In this document: positions 55,219-64,000 of the stretch, in pieces
How the letters are laid out: every line of letters starts with the position of its first letter
Numbering within the stretch: position 1 is the first letter of the stretch
Source: an uncultured Alphaproteobacteria bacterium
GTDB taxonomy: Bacteria > Pseudomonadota > Alphaproteobacteria > UBA3830
DNA: 64,000 nt
Direction: 5' to 3'
Assembly: GCA_905233185.1 (NCBI GenBank)
Contig: CAJODB010000001.1
Location: forward strand, 62,001 to 126,000
Made by a program: the position numbers and the translations under genes
Notes under the pieces: generated by a model
What the model saw: the letters and a program-made list of their open reading frames with translations, nothing else
The model's database searches: none
What the model was told of the DNA's origin: nothing

Positions 55219-55348
55219 GACGACGGTCTCCAACCTTTTTATATTGATTTTAACGAAGAGTTGTTAAGAAAACGGAAAAATTTGTGGTGACACTTTTTAT
55301 ATATGTCTTATTTTCTCGAAAGCGTATTCAAAATAGGTTTTTTATTCC

Positions 55349-55372
55349 TTCTTATTGAAACATCAATAAGAA
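55349..55372. other. perfect hairpin between dnaJ and TadE-like copy C
   Basis: TTCTTATTGA and TCAATAAGAA form a perfect 10-bp stem with an AACA loop, about 55 bases after the dnaJ stop. No U-run follows on the dnaJ strand, so a rho-independent terminator is doubtful; it may act as a mRNA 3' end stabiliser or in copy C's leader. Confidence 0.5.
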
Positions 55373-55427
55373 TAACTCAAAATTTTCGATTTCTACCAGA
55401 TATGTAGATATATGTCCAAATCTTCAG

Positions 55428-56582
55428 TCACAATTCTTGCCAAAATTCCTTAACTTTTGCAAAGAATCCAGAAGATTGCGGATGTGCATTATGTTCTTTA
55501 TCGAATTCCTGTAATAATTCTTTCTGGCGTTTCGTTAGATTTACAGGAGTCTCAACTCGTGCATGAATCAACATATCTCCACGTAACGCGCTTCTCATAA
55601 TAGACATGCCTTTGCCTCGCAATTTCAGAATATTCCCTGCTTGTGTGCCTGCCGGAACTTTTACGACAGCCTTTTTCCCGTCTATTGTCGGAACTTCGAT
55701 TTCTCCTCCAAGAGCGGCAGTAACTATTGATATAGGAACATCACAATGTATTGTATCTTTTTCTCGTCTGAAGAGTTTATGCTGCTTTACGGTTACAAAT
55801 ATATACAAATCGCCGTTACGTCCACCTCTTAACCCAGCTTCACCTTCACCTGATAATCTGATTCTCGCTCCGTCTTCTATGCCTGCCGGAATTGATACTT
55901 TGATTGTCTTAGTTTTGCTTATGCGTCCTGAGCCATTGCATGATTTACATGATTTTTCGATGATATGTCCTGTTCCGTTGCAGGCTGTACAGGTTCTTTC
56001 AACCATAAAAAATCCCTGTGAGAAACGCATTTTGCCTGTTCCTCTGCAAGATGGGCATGTTTTCGGTTTTACTCCGCCTTCTGAGCCTGTACCGCTGCAG
56101 CTGTCGCATTTTACGCCTGTTCGTATACTGAGTTCGATTTCTTTTCCCCGAAAAGCTTCTTCAAGGGTAATAGAAGTTTCATAGCGAAGGTCTGATCCGC
56201 GCATTTCAGTCCGTTCATGCATGCCACTTGCTCGTCCGCCACCGAAAAATCCCTCAAATATATCTGAAAAAGCTGATTCATCACCAAAATCAAAATGGAA
56301 TCCACTTCCTGAGAAGCCTCCACCTGCTCCGGGATTAAATCCGCCTCCGCTGGATGCGTTTTTGTATGCTTCATGACCATATCGGTCGTATGCAGCTTTT
56401 TTCTGTGGATCTTTTAAAGTTTCATAGGCTTCATTTATTTCTTTGAATTTTGCTTCGGCGCTTTTATCTCCTTTATTGCGATCAGGATGATATTTCATAG
56501 CCAACTTTCTATAAGCCTTTTTGATATCATCATCGCTGGAGTTTCTTTGTACACCAAGAATTTCGTAGTAATCGTTTGCCAT
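55428..56582 (-). CDS. dnaJ: chaperone DnaJ
   Basis: Hsp40 co-chaperone that delivers unfolded proteins to DnaK and stimulates its ATPase. J domain with HPD in [11 protein letters not shown], a Gly/Phe-rich linker, and four zinc modules ([32 protein letters not shown]), followed by the two substrate-binding beta domains. Length 384 is normal. It lies 77 bases downstream of dnaK, with a hairpin between. Confidence 0.97.
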   Translation of the reverse strand: MANDYYEILGVQRNSSDDDIKKAYRKLAMKYHPDRNKGDKSAEAKFKEINEAYETLKDPQKKAAYDRYGHEAYKNASSGGGFNPGAGGGFSGSGFHFDFGDESAFSDIFEGFFGGGRASGMHERTEMRGSDLRYETSITLEEAFRGKEIELSIRTGVKCDSCSGTGSEGGVKPKTCPSCRGTGKMRFSQGFFMVERTCTACNGTGHIIEKSCKSCNGSGRISKTKTIKVSIPAGIEDGARIRLSGEGEAGLRGGRNGDLYIFVTVKQHKLFRREKDTIHCDVPISIVTAALGGEIEVPTIDGKKAVVKVPAGTQAGNILKLRGKGMSIMRSALRGDMLIHARVETPVNLTKRQKELLQEFDKEHNAHPQSSGFFAKVKEFWQEL

Positions 56583-56610
56583 GAAGTTTTTCTTTCCGCT
56601 TTTTTAGGTC

Positions 56611-56636
56611 AGAAAAGAGGCGCCTTACGACGCCCC
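56611..56636 (-). terminator. hairpin with U-run between dnaK and dnaJ
   Basis: On the minus strand GGGGCG and CGCCTC form a 6-bp stem (one G-U pair) with an eight-base loop, followed by TTTTCT. Such a structure would reduce dnaJ transcription relative to dnaK. The stem is short, so partial termination is more likely than full. Confidence 0.5.
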
Positions 56637-56659
56637 TTAACTTTGTTAACAAAAGAAGA

Positions 56660-58579
56660 TTATTTATTTTCTTCCTTAACCTCGGAGTAATCCGCATCGA
56701 CAACTTTCTCATTTGGATCGCTTGCTGTTTGCTGCGCTTCTGTTGCATCAGTTCCTGCCTGTTGCTGTCCTTGCTGAGCTTGTGCCGCTTGATGAATTGC
56801 CTGACCGGCTTTCGACATTGCTTCGAGCAATTTCTGCGAGGCTGCTTTGAGTTCATCGATATTTTCGCTTTCAAGAATCTTCTGAAGATCATCGCTGGCC
56901 GCTTTTATTTCAGCTTTCTGATCTTCTGTTATCTTATCCCCATGTTCAGAAAGCATCTTATTCGCATTGTTGATTAACTCCTGAGACATATTCTTTTCAT
57001 TAATCAAATCTTTGCGTTTTTTGTCCTCTTCTGCATGCGCTTCAGCATCTTTTACCATCTGATCGACTTCTTCGTCACTTAAACCGCCTGAAGCTTTGAT
57101 ACTGATTGCTTGCTCTTTTCCGGTAGCTTTATCTTTTGCCGATACATGAACAATACCGTTTGCATCGATATCGAACGTTACTTCGATTTGAGGCATGCCG
57201 CGTGGAGCAGGAGGAATTCCTGTCAAATCAAACTGCCCCAGCAATTTATTGTTTGCCGCAATTTCTCGTTCTCCCTGAAATACTCGAATGGTGACGCCGC
57301 TCTGATTATCTTCTGCAGTTGAGAAAATTTGGCTTTTCTTTGTCGGAATTGTTGTATTTCTGTCGATTAAACGGGTAAAAACACCACCTAATGTCTCAAT
57401 TCCGAGAGAAAGCGGAGTAACATCAAGTAACAGAACATCTTTTACATCGCCTTTAAGGACACCTCCCTGAATAGCAGCACCAACTGCTACAACTTCATCA
57501 GGATTCACGCCTTTATGCGGCTCTTTTCCGAAAAAGTTTTTCACATACTCGACGACTTTCGGCATACGAGTCATACCACCGACTAAAACAACTTCATCAA
57601 TTTTATCTGCGGTTATTCCTGCATCTTTCAGAGCTAATTTACAAGGTTCAAGAGTTCTTTTGATGATATCATCGACCAATGATTCAAATTTTGCTCTTGT
57701 GATTTTGCAAGTTAAATGCTTTGGCCCGGAAGCATCGGCTGTAATGAATGGCAAGTTGACTTCGGTTTCCATGGCGCTTGAAAGCTCAATTTTCGCTTTT
57801 TCAGCTGCTTCTTTCAGCCTTTGGAGCGCCATATTATCTTTGCGAAGGTCAATACTGTTTTCCTTTTTGAACTCATCTGCTAAGTAATCGATCAATCTTT
57901 TATCGAAATCTTCACCGCCAAGGAATGTGTCGCCGTTTGTGGCTTTTACTTCGAAAACTCCGCCGCCAATCTCCAAAATCGACACATCAAATGTACCACC
58001 TCCAAGGTCGTACACTGCTATCATTCCTGAATCTTTTTTATCCAAACCATATGCAAGAGCTGCGGCTGTAGGTTCGTTTATGATTCTGAGAACGTCTAGT
58101 CCTGCGATTTTTCCGGCATCACGTGTCGCTTGTCTTTGCGCATCATTGAAATATGCCGGAACAGTAATTACTGCTTCTGTTACTTTTTCTCCGAGGAAGC
58201 TTTCCGCAGATTCTTTCATCTTTCGAAGAACGAATGCACTGATTTGGCTTGGACTGTATTTCTCACCACGAGAACTTACCCAAGCGTCCCCGCTGTCAGA
58301 CGCGATTATCTCGTACGGTGCGTTATATGATTTCAGATAAGCGTCATCTTTTCTTCTTCCTATCAATCTTTTTATTGCGTAAAAAGTATTTTTGTAGTTA
58401 GTTACTGCCTGACGTTTCGCCGCCTGACCTACCAATCTTTCATTTTTATCTGTGAATGCTACTACTGACGGAGTCGTTCTTGCGCCTTCAGCATTTTCAA
58501 TAACGCGAGGATTTCCACCATCCATCACTGCTACGCAAGAATTCGTAGTACCAAGATCTATACCAATAATTTTACTCAT
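56660..58579 (-). CDS. dnaK: chaperone DnaK (Hsp70)
   Basis: ATP-dependent folding chaperone. N-terminal ATPase with [33 protein letters not shown] and [13 protein letters not shown]; substrate-binding domain with [16 protein letters not shown]; helical lid and a Gln/Ala-rich tail ([20 protein letters not shown]) ending in [12 protein letters not shown], close to the usual EVDAEFEEV-type end. 639 residues is normal. Preceded by a strong promoter and a structured leader (58596-58724); followed by dnaJ. Confidence 0.98.
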   Translation of the reverse strand: MSKIIGIDLGTTNSCVAVMDGGNPRVIENAEGARTTPSVVAFTDKNERLVGQAAKRQAVTNYKNTFYAIKRLIGRRKDDAYLKSYNAPYEIIASDSGDAWVSSRGEKYSPSQISAFVLRKMKESAESFLGEKVTEAVITVPAYFNDAQRQATRDAGKIAGLDVLRIINEPTAAALAYGLDKKDSGMIAVYDLGGGTFDVSILEIGGGVFEVKATNGDTFLGGEDFDKRLIDYLADEFKKENSIDLRKDNMALQRLKEAAEKAKIELSSAMETEVNLPFITADASGPKHLTCKITRAKFESLVDDIIKRTLEPCKLALKDAGITADKIDEVVLVGGMTRMPKVVEYVKNFFGKEPHKGVNPDEVVAVGAAIQGGVLKGDVKDVLLLDVTPLSLGIETLGGVFTRLIDRNTTIPTKKSQIFSTAEDNQSGVTIRVFQGEREIAANNKLLGQFDLTGIPPAPRGMPQIEVTFDIDANGIVHVSAKDKATGKEQAISIKASGGLSDEEVDQMVKDAEAHAEEDKKRKDLINEKNMSQELINNANKMLSEHGDKITEDQKAEIKAASDDLQKILESENIDELKAASQKLLEAMSKAGQAIHQAAQAQQGQQQAGTDATEAQQTASDPNEKVVDADYSEVKEENK

Positions 58580-58595
58580 AATAATCCCCTTTCAT

Positions 58596-58690
58596 AGGCA
58601 AATTACTCTCACAAACCAAAGCTTATGAGATCAAAAACACCGAAGCCCTACCATAGGCACTTCGACCTGCATACATCCATACAGGCTCAT
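58596..58690 (-). promoter_or_regulatory. structured 5' leader of dnaK
   Basis: Between the promoter and the dnaK start lies about 100 bases of untranslated sequence. It can form two hairpins: a 6-bp stem CCTGTA/TATGCAGG (58666-58686) and a stronger one CGAAGTGCC/GGGCTTCG (58641-58664) followed by GTGTTTTTG. The second looks like an attenuator or heat-sensitive element. The ribosome binding site AAAGGGGATTATT lies outside both. Function is inference. Confidence 0.45.
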
Positions 58691-58694
58691 TACT

Positions 58695-58724
58695 ATATAT
58701 AGCATAAAGAAAGAAAATGTCAAC
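58695..58724 (-). promoter_or_regulatory. sigma70-type promoter of dnaK
   Basis: On the minus strand TTGACA (58724-58719) is followed after 16 bases by TATATA (58702-58697), or after 18 bases by an overlapping TATATA. This is near consensus for the housekeeping sigma factor and does not look like an RpoH site. The rest of the 58580-58885 gap is AT-rich without a gene. Confidence 0.65.
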
Positions 58725-58885
58725 ATTTTTTTTATGTAAATTGGAATTTTTATGACTAAAATAGGGTGATTTTAGTTAATAGAAATAAGTGGAGAGGCCT
58801 CATAAATGAAGAAAATAATGAATTTTCTTTGCTGTATCAAAAATATCACACTCATAATTGGAATTTCGGTTACTTTCTGTTCCTT

Positions 58886-59218
58886 CTAAATAATCATCTT
58901 GTTGATCTTTTTTAATTTTTTCGTAATATCTATCGTTTGTATTCTCGGATTCTTCAGTATTTCTGTTGCTATAGCGTTTATATTGGCGGCTAAATTATCG
59001 CAGGCAGCATTTAGGGCGTTTTGTAAATCATATTTCGGATTTTGTTTGTTTATTTCGATTGTATCTCTAGCTAAGATTTGAGCACAGAGTAACTGAAGTT
59101 TTGCGAAACCGCGCTCCTCATCTAATATAGGAGGCATGCCACTTTCTTCATCTGTTATCCCTAAGATATCAATCATCTTATCTAGCGTGCTTCTTTTTGC
59201 TACTAGGTTGTTTTTCAT
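58886..59218 (-). CDS. small helical protein of unknown function
   Basis: 110 residues without signal peptide or membrane helix. Composition suggests a helical bundle (GFAKLQLLCAQILARDTIEI; NAACDNLAANINAIATEILK) with a basic C-terminus. Not recognised. The ATG has no clear Shine-Dalgarno. It lies between dnaK and the XRE/S24-like regulator and is divergent from the latter, so the two may share a regulatory region of about 130 bases. Low certainty that it is expressed. Confidence 0.5.
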   Translation of the reverse strand: MKNNLVAKRSTLDKMIDILGITDEESGMPPILDEERGFAKLQLLCAQILARDTIEINKQNPKYDLQNALNAACDNLAANINAIATEILKNPRIQTIDITKKLKKINKMII

Positions 59219-59350
59219 GTATATAACTTTCGGTAAAAAAACTGATATATGGATTTAATCCAAAAAAAATTACATTGTCTATTTTAGACAATATTGTGTT
59301 TCTCTTCAATATGTTTTATAAAAGGTGCTGGTGAAATTTGAGAGAGTTTT

Positions 59351-60058
59351 ATGCGCCAGAGTGATGCAGCTATTGTGCACACGGTCGCTCAGCTGAAGGG
59401 TCGTCGGCTGAGAATGGCGAGGGCTCTCACTGGATTCTCACGGCAAGAATTATTTGAAAAAATCGGAATAGCAACATCAACAATAGATACTTGGGAGAGT
59501 GGTCGAGTCGAGCTTTCGCAAAAAAGTGCGGAAAGAGTTTGTTCAGCTCTTAAGAAAGTGGGAGTCTCATGCTCTATTGAGTGGCTTTTAACGGGTGGCG
59601 GATCGCCTCCTAGGATAATGGATGCTCTTGAAAAGACTATGATTGATGTAGGCAGTTTCAGATATCCTGATGCCACTACTAATGAATCATCATTAAAAGA
59701 CGTATATAAGCTAAAAAAACTTCCTTCTCTTATGGATGAGAAAATAAGGCGTGAGTTAAGCTTCTTTTTAAATTTACATCCAGGTTCCTTGTTTCACATC
59801 GTTGAGAGGGATTTTCTTAATTGTCGCTATAAAGTAGGCGATTGTGTTGCTGGTATTGAAGAGAACGTCCAATCATTAATCGGAAAAGTGATTATTGCGA
59901 TTTTATCGAATTCAGAAACAATTTTATGCCGTCTGTTAAGTTGTAACGAAGATGGAACTAGTAGTGTTTTTATAAATTCGGAATCTTCAAATGAGAAAGT
60001 TCAAATAATCAGCGCGGCAGAGATTATTTGGCACAGAATGTTAAAAAGATACAACTAA
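59351..60058 (+). CDS. XRE/HTH regulator with S24-like C-terminal domain
   Basis: Phage-repressor-like architecture. The HTH is at residues ~15-75: LRMARALTGFSRQELFEKIG, then IATSTIDTWESGRVELSQKS. The C-terminal half (GSLFHIVERDFLNCRYKVGD, then CVAGIEENVQSLIGKVIIAI) resembles the S24/LexA fold, but no clear Ser-Lys catalytic pair is visible, so self-cleavage is unlikely. GAGAG lies four bases before the ATG. It is divergent from the small helical protein and 78 bases upstream of the ATP synthase operon. Targets unknown; no prophage genes are near. Confidence 0.75.
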   Translation: MRQSDAAIVHTVAQLKGRRLRMARALTGFSRQELFEKIGIATSTIDTWESGRVELSQKSAERVCSALKKVGVSCSIEWLLTGGGSPPRIMDALEKTMIDVGSFRYPDATTNESSLKDVYKLKKLPSLMDEKIRRELSFFLNLHPGSLFHIVERDFLNCRYKVGDCVAGIEENVQSLIGKVIIAILSNSETILCRLLSCNEDGTSSVFINSESSNEKVQIISAAEIIWHRMLKRYN

Positions 60059-60136
60059 ATTTACATATTTCTTTGAATATGGAAAACTTAATTGATATAC
60101 TTACAGACCGTTCAGATGTGGAGTTAGTGATTAGAA

Positions 60137-60709
60137 GTGGCAGAATGGGGGTTTGAAGCAGGAAATGCGCTTATAGACAGGTATGTCAGCTCTCTTTATG
60201 AGGTCGGAAAAAAAACGAAAAATGAGAGACGTATCGCAAAAGAACTGCTTCTTATAAAAAATACGATTGTAGAAATGGACAGTTATAAAAAACTGCTCAA
60301 ACGTGTGTCTTTTTTAGCCGAAGAAGGCTTGGAATTTGTAGACTTTTTGAGGAATAATCTAAAATTATCCGCAGAAGTAAGTAACTTCTTAAATTTATTG
60401 CTACATAACAATCGTTTCGAAATGATTATTGAAATTTGCGACGCTTATGCCGCATATCTGGATAAATTGGACGGGAAGAAGCAGCTTTATCTGACTCTCG
60501 CTAAAGAACAAACAAAAACATCTATAAATGAATTATTGAATAATTTAAAAACTGTTTTCGGGGATAAAATCGAATGTGTTACAAGAATTGATCCTGCTAT
60601 AAAAGATGGTTTTAAATTGCAATATCAATCTAAAGTTTTGGATTATTCGCTTAAGTCGAAATTGAGACGCTTACGCACTGCCATTAGGAGAGATAGTTAT
60701 GAAAATTAA
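60137..60709 (+). CDS. atpH: ATP synthase F1 delta subunit
   Basis: Links the F1 head to the peripheral stalk of the ATP synthase. GTG start giving [20 protein letters not shown]; the helical N-terminal domain and the C-terminal block [20 protein letters not shown] (in the place of the usual G-x-D-x-S-x-x-x-x-L) are typical of OSCP/delta. 190 residues is normal. It overlaps atpA by 11 bases. First gene of atpHAGD. Confidence 0.92.
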   Translation: MAEWGFEAGNALIDRYVSSLYEVGKKTKNERRIAKELLLIKNTIVEMDSYKKLLKRVSFLAEEGLEFVDFLRNNLKLSAEVSNFLNLLLHNNRFEMIIEICDAYAAYLDKLDGKKQLYLTLAKEQTKTSINELLNNLKTVFGDKIECVTRIDPAIKDGFKLQYQSKVLDYSLKSKLRRLRTAIRRDSYEN

Positions 60710-62249
60710 TGCGTCAGAAATAAAATCTGTACTCATGGAGCGTATAGAAAAATTTGATTCCGGTCCTGAATTTCTTGAAGTGGGGCGTGTGCTGTCTATT
60801 GGTGATGGTGTTGCGCGTGTTTATGGTTTGGATAACGTTTCTATGGGAGAAAAGGTCGTCTTTTCTTCTGGAGTAAGTGGTATGGCCATGAACTTAGGAG
60901 AAGATACGGTCGATGTTGTGCTGTTTGGTGAAGATCGCAGTGTTTTCGAAGGTATGGAAGTGCGTAGAACAAAGCAAATTGTCGATGTTCCCGTTGGAAA
61001 AGCACTTCTCGGACGTGTAGTTGATGCTCTTGGCAATCCTATCGATGGAAATGGCGCAATCAGAGCGACAGAGCGTCGAGTGGTTGACGTGAAAGCACCG
61101 GGAATCATTGAACGACAATCTGTTCATGAAGCTATGCAGACAGGGTTGAAAGCAATTGATTCACTTGTTCCGATAGGTAGAGGTCAACGAGAGCTGATAA
61201 TTGGTGATCGTCAGACAGGAAAAACAGCGATTGCGATTGATACTATTATTAATCAGAAGTACGCTTTTGAGCAAAATATAGAAAAAGATAAGCTTTACTG
61301 CATTTATGTCGTTATCGGACAGAAAAGATTTTCTGTTGCACAAATCGTTAAGACCCTTACCGAAGCAGGAGCAATGGAATATACGACAGTTGTTGCTGCT
61401 ACAGCTTCGGAAGCGGCAACAATGCAATATCTTGCGCCGTATACAGGATGTGCTATGGGTGAGTATTTCAGAGACAACGGAATGCACGCCCTTATAGTTT
61501 ACGATGATCTATCAAAACACGCAGTTGCTTACAGGCAGATGTCGCTTTTATTGCATCGTCCGCCGGGACGTGAAGCTTATCCTGGAGATGTTTTTTATTT
61601 ACATTCGAGATTACTTGAACGAGCAGCTAAATTGAGTGATGACAAGGGTGGTGGTTCGCTTACGGCATTGCCTGTTATCGAAACTCAGGCAGGGGACTTA
61701 TCGGCGTATATTCCGACAAACGTGATTTCCATTACAGATGGTCAGATCTTTCTTGAAAATGAGCTGTTCTATAAAGGGATTCGGCCGGCTATTAACGTTG
61801 GTCAATCGGTTAGTCGTGTTGGTTCGTCTGCTCAAACAAAATGCATGAAGCAGGTTGCGGGGCATATCAAGCTGGAATTGGCTCAATATCGTGAGATGGC
61901 CAGTTTTGCGCAATTTGCTTCGGATTTGGATTCATCCAGTAAGAAATTAATCTCGCGCGGAGAACGTTTGACAGAGTTATTAAAACAACCTCAATACTCA
62001 CCTATGACAGTTGAAGAGCAAGTTGTGAGTATATTTATCGGAGTTCATGGTTTCCTGGATAATTTACCTTTGAATCAAGTCAGTCGCTTTGAAAAGTATG
62101 TGCTTGCGAGAATAAAGAGCGAGCAATTGGGGCTTTTGGCGGAAATTCGCGATAAGAAACAGCTGTCTGATGATATGAATAAGACACTTGAGGATATTAT
62201 TGCGAAATATATTGCGGATTTTCAAAAGGAAAATAATCTTACTAAGTAG
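60699..62249 (+). CDS. atpA: ATP synthase F1 alpha subunit
   Basis: Non-catalytic nucleotide-binding subunit of the F1 hexamer. P-loop [11 protein letters not shown], the signature [17 protein letters not shown] and [20 protein letters not shown] are standard, and 516 residues is normal. Starts inside the end of atpH and is followed nine bases later by atpG. Confidence 0.98.
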   Translation: MKINASEIKSVLMERIEKFDSGPEFLEVGRVLSIGDGVARVYGLDNVSMGEKVVFSSGVSGMAMNLGEDTVDVVLFGEDRSVFEGMEVRRTKQIVDVPVGKALLGRVVDALGNPIDGNGAIRATERRVVDVKAPGIIERQSVHEAMQTGLKAIDSLVPIGRGQRELIIGDRQTGKTAIAIDTIINQKYAFEQNIEKDKLYCIYVVIGQKRFSVAQIVKTLTEAGAMEYTTVVAATASEAATMQYLAPYTGCAMGEYFRDNGMHALIVYDDLSKHAVAYRQMSLLLHRPPGREAYPGDVFYLHSRLLERAAKLSDDKGGGSLTALPVIETQAGDLSAYIPTNVISITDGQIFLENELFYKGIRPAINVGQSVSRVGSSAQTKCMKQVAGHIKLELAQYREMASFAQFASDLDSSSKKLISRGERLTELLKQPQYSPMTVEEQVVSIFIGVHGFLDNLPLNQVSRFEKYVLARIKSEQLGLLAEIRDKKQLSDDMNKTLEDIIAKYIADFQKENNLTK

Positions 62250-62258
62250 GAGTTTTTG

Positions 62259-63131
62259 ATGGCGAGCCTGAAAGAGCTGCGCAACAAAATAAATGTTATA
62301 GAATCTACTCGTAAAGTAACCGAGGCAATGAAACTTGTTGCTGGAGTGAAGCTGCGCAAGTCAGAGCAAAAGGCTGTTGCTTCAAGGGAATATGCGAGAG
62401 AGCTGAACAGTATGCTTGCCAAAATTCGGCGAGAATTTATTGAAGTTGAATCTGAGCTATTCAATGGCAGAAAGGATGTGAAAACAGTTCTTCTGGTGGT
62501 TTTTGCATCTGATCGCGGTTTGTGCGGAAATTTCAATTATCTTGTCAGTAAAGAGACGATGAGGCTTGTTGAGGAACTGTACGCCGATGGTAAAAATGTT
62601 AGGGTAATGTGCGTTGGAAACAAAATTTTGGAGCTTCTGAAAAAGTTTTCTGAAAGTTTCGAAAAAATGGAGCTGATCGCTGATTTCTATCGTTCAGGGG
62701 ATGTATATAACAACGCGAAAACTCTTGCCGAAAAGATTATCGCAGAATTTTTGAGCAATATAGTAGACAAAGTTATTCTTGTTTCTACTCGTTATTATTC
62801 TGCTATGAATCATATCGTAGAGCCAAAAGAGATCATTCCGCTTTCATGTGAACCAAATAACGATAAAACAGAGACAATTTTTGAACCAAGCGTAGAGAAA
62901 ATTTTGTTGGATTTATTGCCTTTTAACATTGCTATTCAAATTTATCAGGCAGTTTTGGAGAGCATAGCAAGTGAACAAAGTTCTCGAATGACTTCTATGG
63001 ACAATGCAACCAGGAATGCAGACAATCTCTTGTCTGAGTTTAAGGTAAAGTACAATCGTACGAGGCAGGCGAAAATAACACTTGAACTTGTGGAAGTTAT
63101 TTCTGGAGCGAAAGCAATATCGAACGAATAG
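62259..63131 (+). CDS. atpG: ATP synthase F1 gamma subunit
   Basis: Central rotor shaft of F1. N-terminal helix MASLKELRNKINVIESTRKV, SDRGLCGNFN in the middle, and the C-terminal helix block ASEQSSRMTSMDNATRNADN are as expected. I start at the ATG after TAGGAGTTTTTG; a TTG just before it is less likely. 290 residues is normal. Lies between atpA and atpD. Confidence 0.96.
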   Translation: MASLKELRNKINVIESTRKVTEAMKLVAGVKLRKSEQKAVASREYARELNSMLAKIRREFIEVESELFNGRKDVKTVLLVVFASDRGLCGNFNYLVSKETMRLVEELYADGKNVRVMCVGNKILELLKKFSESFEKMELIADFYRSGDVYNNAKTLAEKIIAEFLSNIVDKVILVSTRYYSAMNHIVEPKEIIPLSCEPNNDKTETIFEPSVEKILLDLLPFNIAIQIYQAVLESIASEQSSRMTSMDNATRNADNLLSEFKVKYNRTRQAKITLELVEVISGAKAISNE

Positions 63132-63155
63132 TCAATGGAATGAGGGAATAATTAA

Positions 63156-64000
<845 letters not shown>

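Overview
The window is an AT-rich chromosomal stretch of an alphaproteobacterium, most likely an intracellular one (Holosporales-like; this placement is inference). Alphaproteobacterial markers are an FzlA-like GST-fold division protein, a DivL-like PAS protein, HdaA, the block DUF2066 / CDP-alcohol phosphatidyltransferase / AI-2E exporter / HdaA, the order rpmF-plsX-fabH-ihfA, and an RNase E ending in the GWWQR tail. The host-associated lifestyle is suggested by low GC and by the many small signal-peptide proteins without recognisable domains. I see no rRNA, tRNA, CRISPR array, transposase or prophage.

Layout. 0-6 kb: the end of fabF, yraN, pgk and several secreted unknowns. 5.5-8.5 kb: TadE-like gene copy A and an isc operon (iscS-iscU-iscA). 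8.8-12.9 kb: rpmF-plsX-fabH-ihfA-fabI-fzlA. 13-19 kb: rne, a cell-wall amidase and PBP1A. 19-22 kb: three secreted unknowns, one strongly Gln-rich. 22-27.8 kb: divL-like gene, a secreted unknown, TadE-like copy B and mreB. 27.9-33.8 kb: a short UvrA, two lipoproteins and a membrane acyltransferase. 33.9-36 kb: rlmN-folE-folA. 36-40.6 kb: a compact type II secretion / type IV pilus-like operon. 40.7-46.5 kb: topA-dprA-plsY-rlmB and an XRE regulator. 47-52.3 kb: M48 protease, hdaA, AI-2E exporter, pgsA-like, DUF2066, ndk, holC. 52.5-54.4 kb: dut, bamD, a small membrane protein, rimI. 54.5-58.6 kb: TadE-like copy C, dnaJ, dnaK. 59-64 kb: an XRE/S24-like regulator and the F1 ATPase operon atpH-atpA-atpG-atpD, cut by the window end.

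The most unusual feature is a dispersed three-member family of TadE-like (pseudopilin-type) genes. Each copy has a good ribosome binding site, an ATG, a short basic leader, and then a run of exactly nine G that puts the conserved TadE body in the -1 frame relative to that ATG. All three copies are out of frame in the same way and would be restored by one extra G, by loss of two G, or by -1 slippage. This points either to poly-G phase variation with all copies OFF, or to a conserved programmed slippage that controls pilin-like surface proteins. Copies B and C also have a TTG codon just before the tract that could start the body directly; copy A has a stop codon there.

Most other genes are housekeeping: fatty acid and phospholipid synthesis (fabF, fabH, fabI, plsX, plsY, pgsA-like), envelope growth (mreB, PBP1A, amidase, bamD), division control (fzlA, divL-like, hdaA), Fe-S assembly, folate synthesis, protein folding and ATP synthesis.
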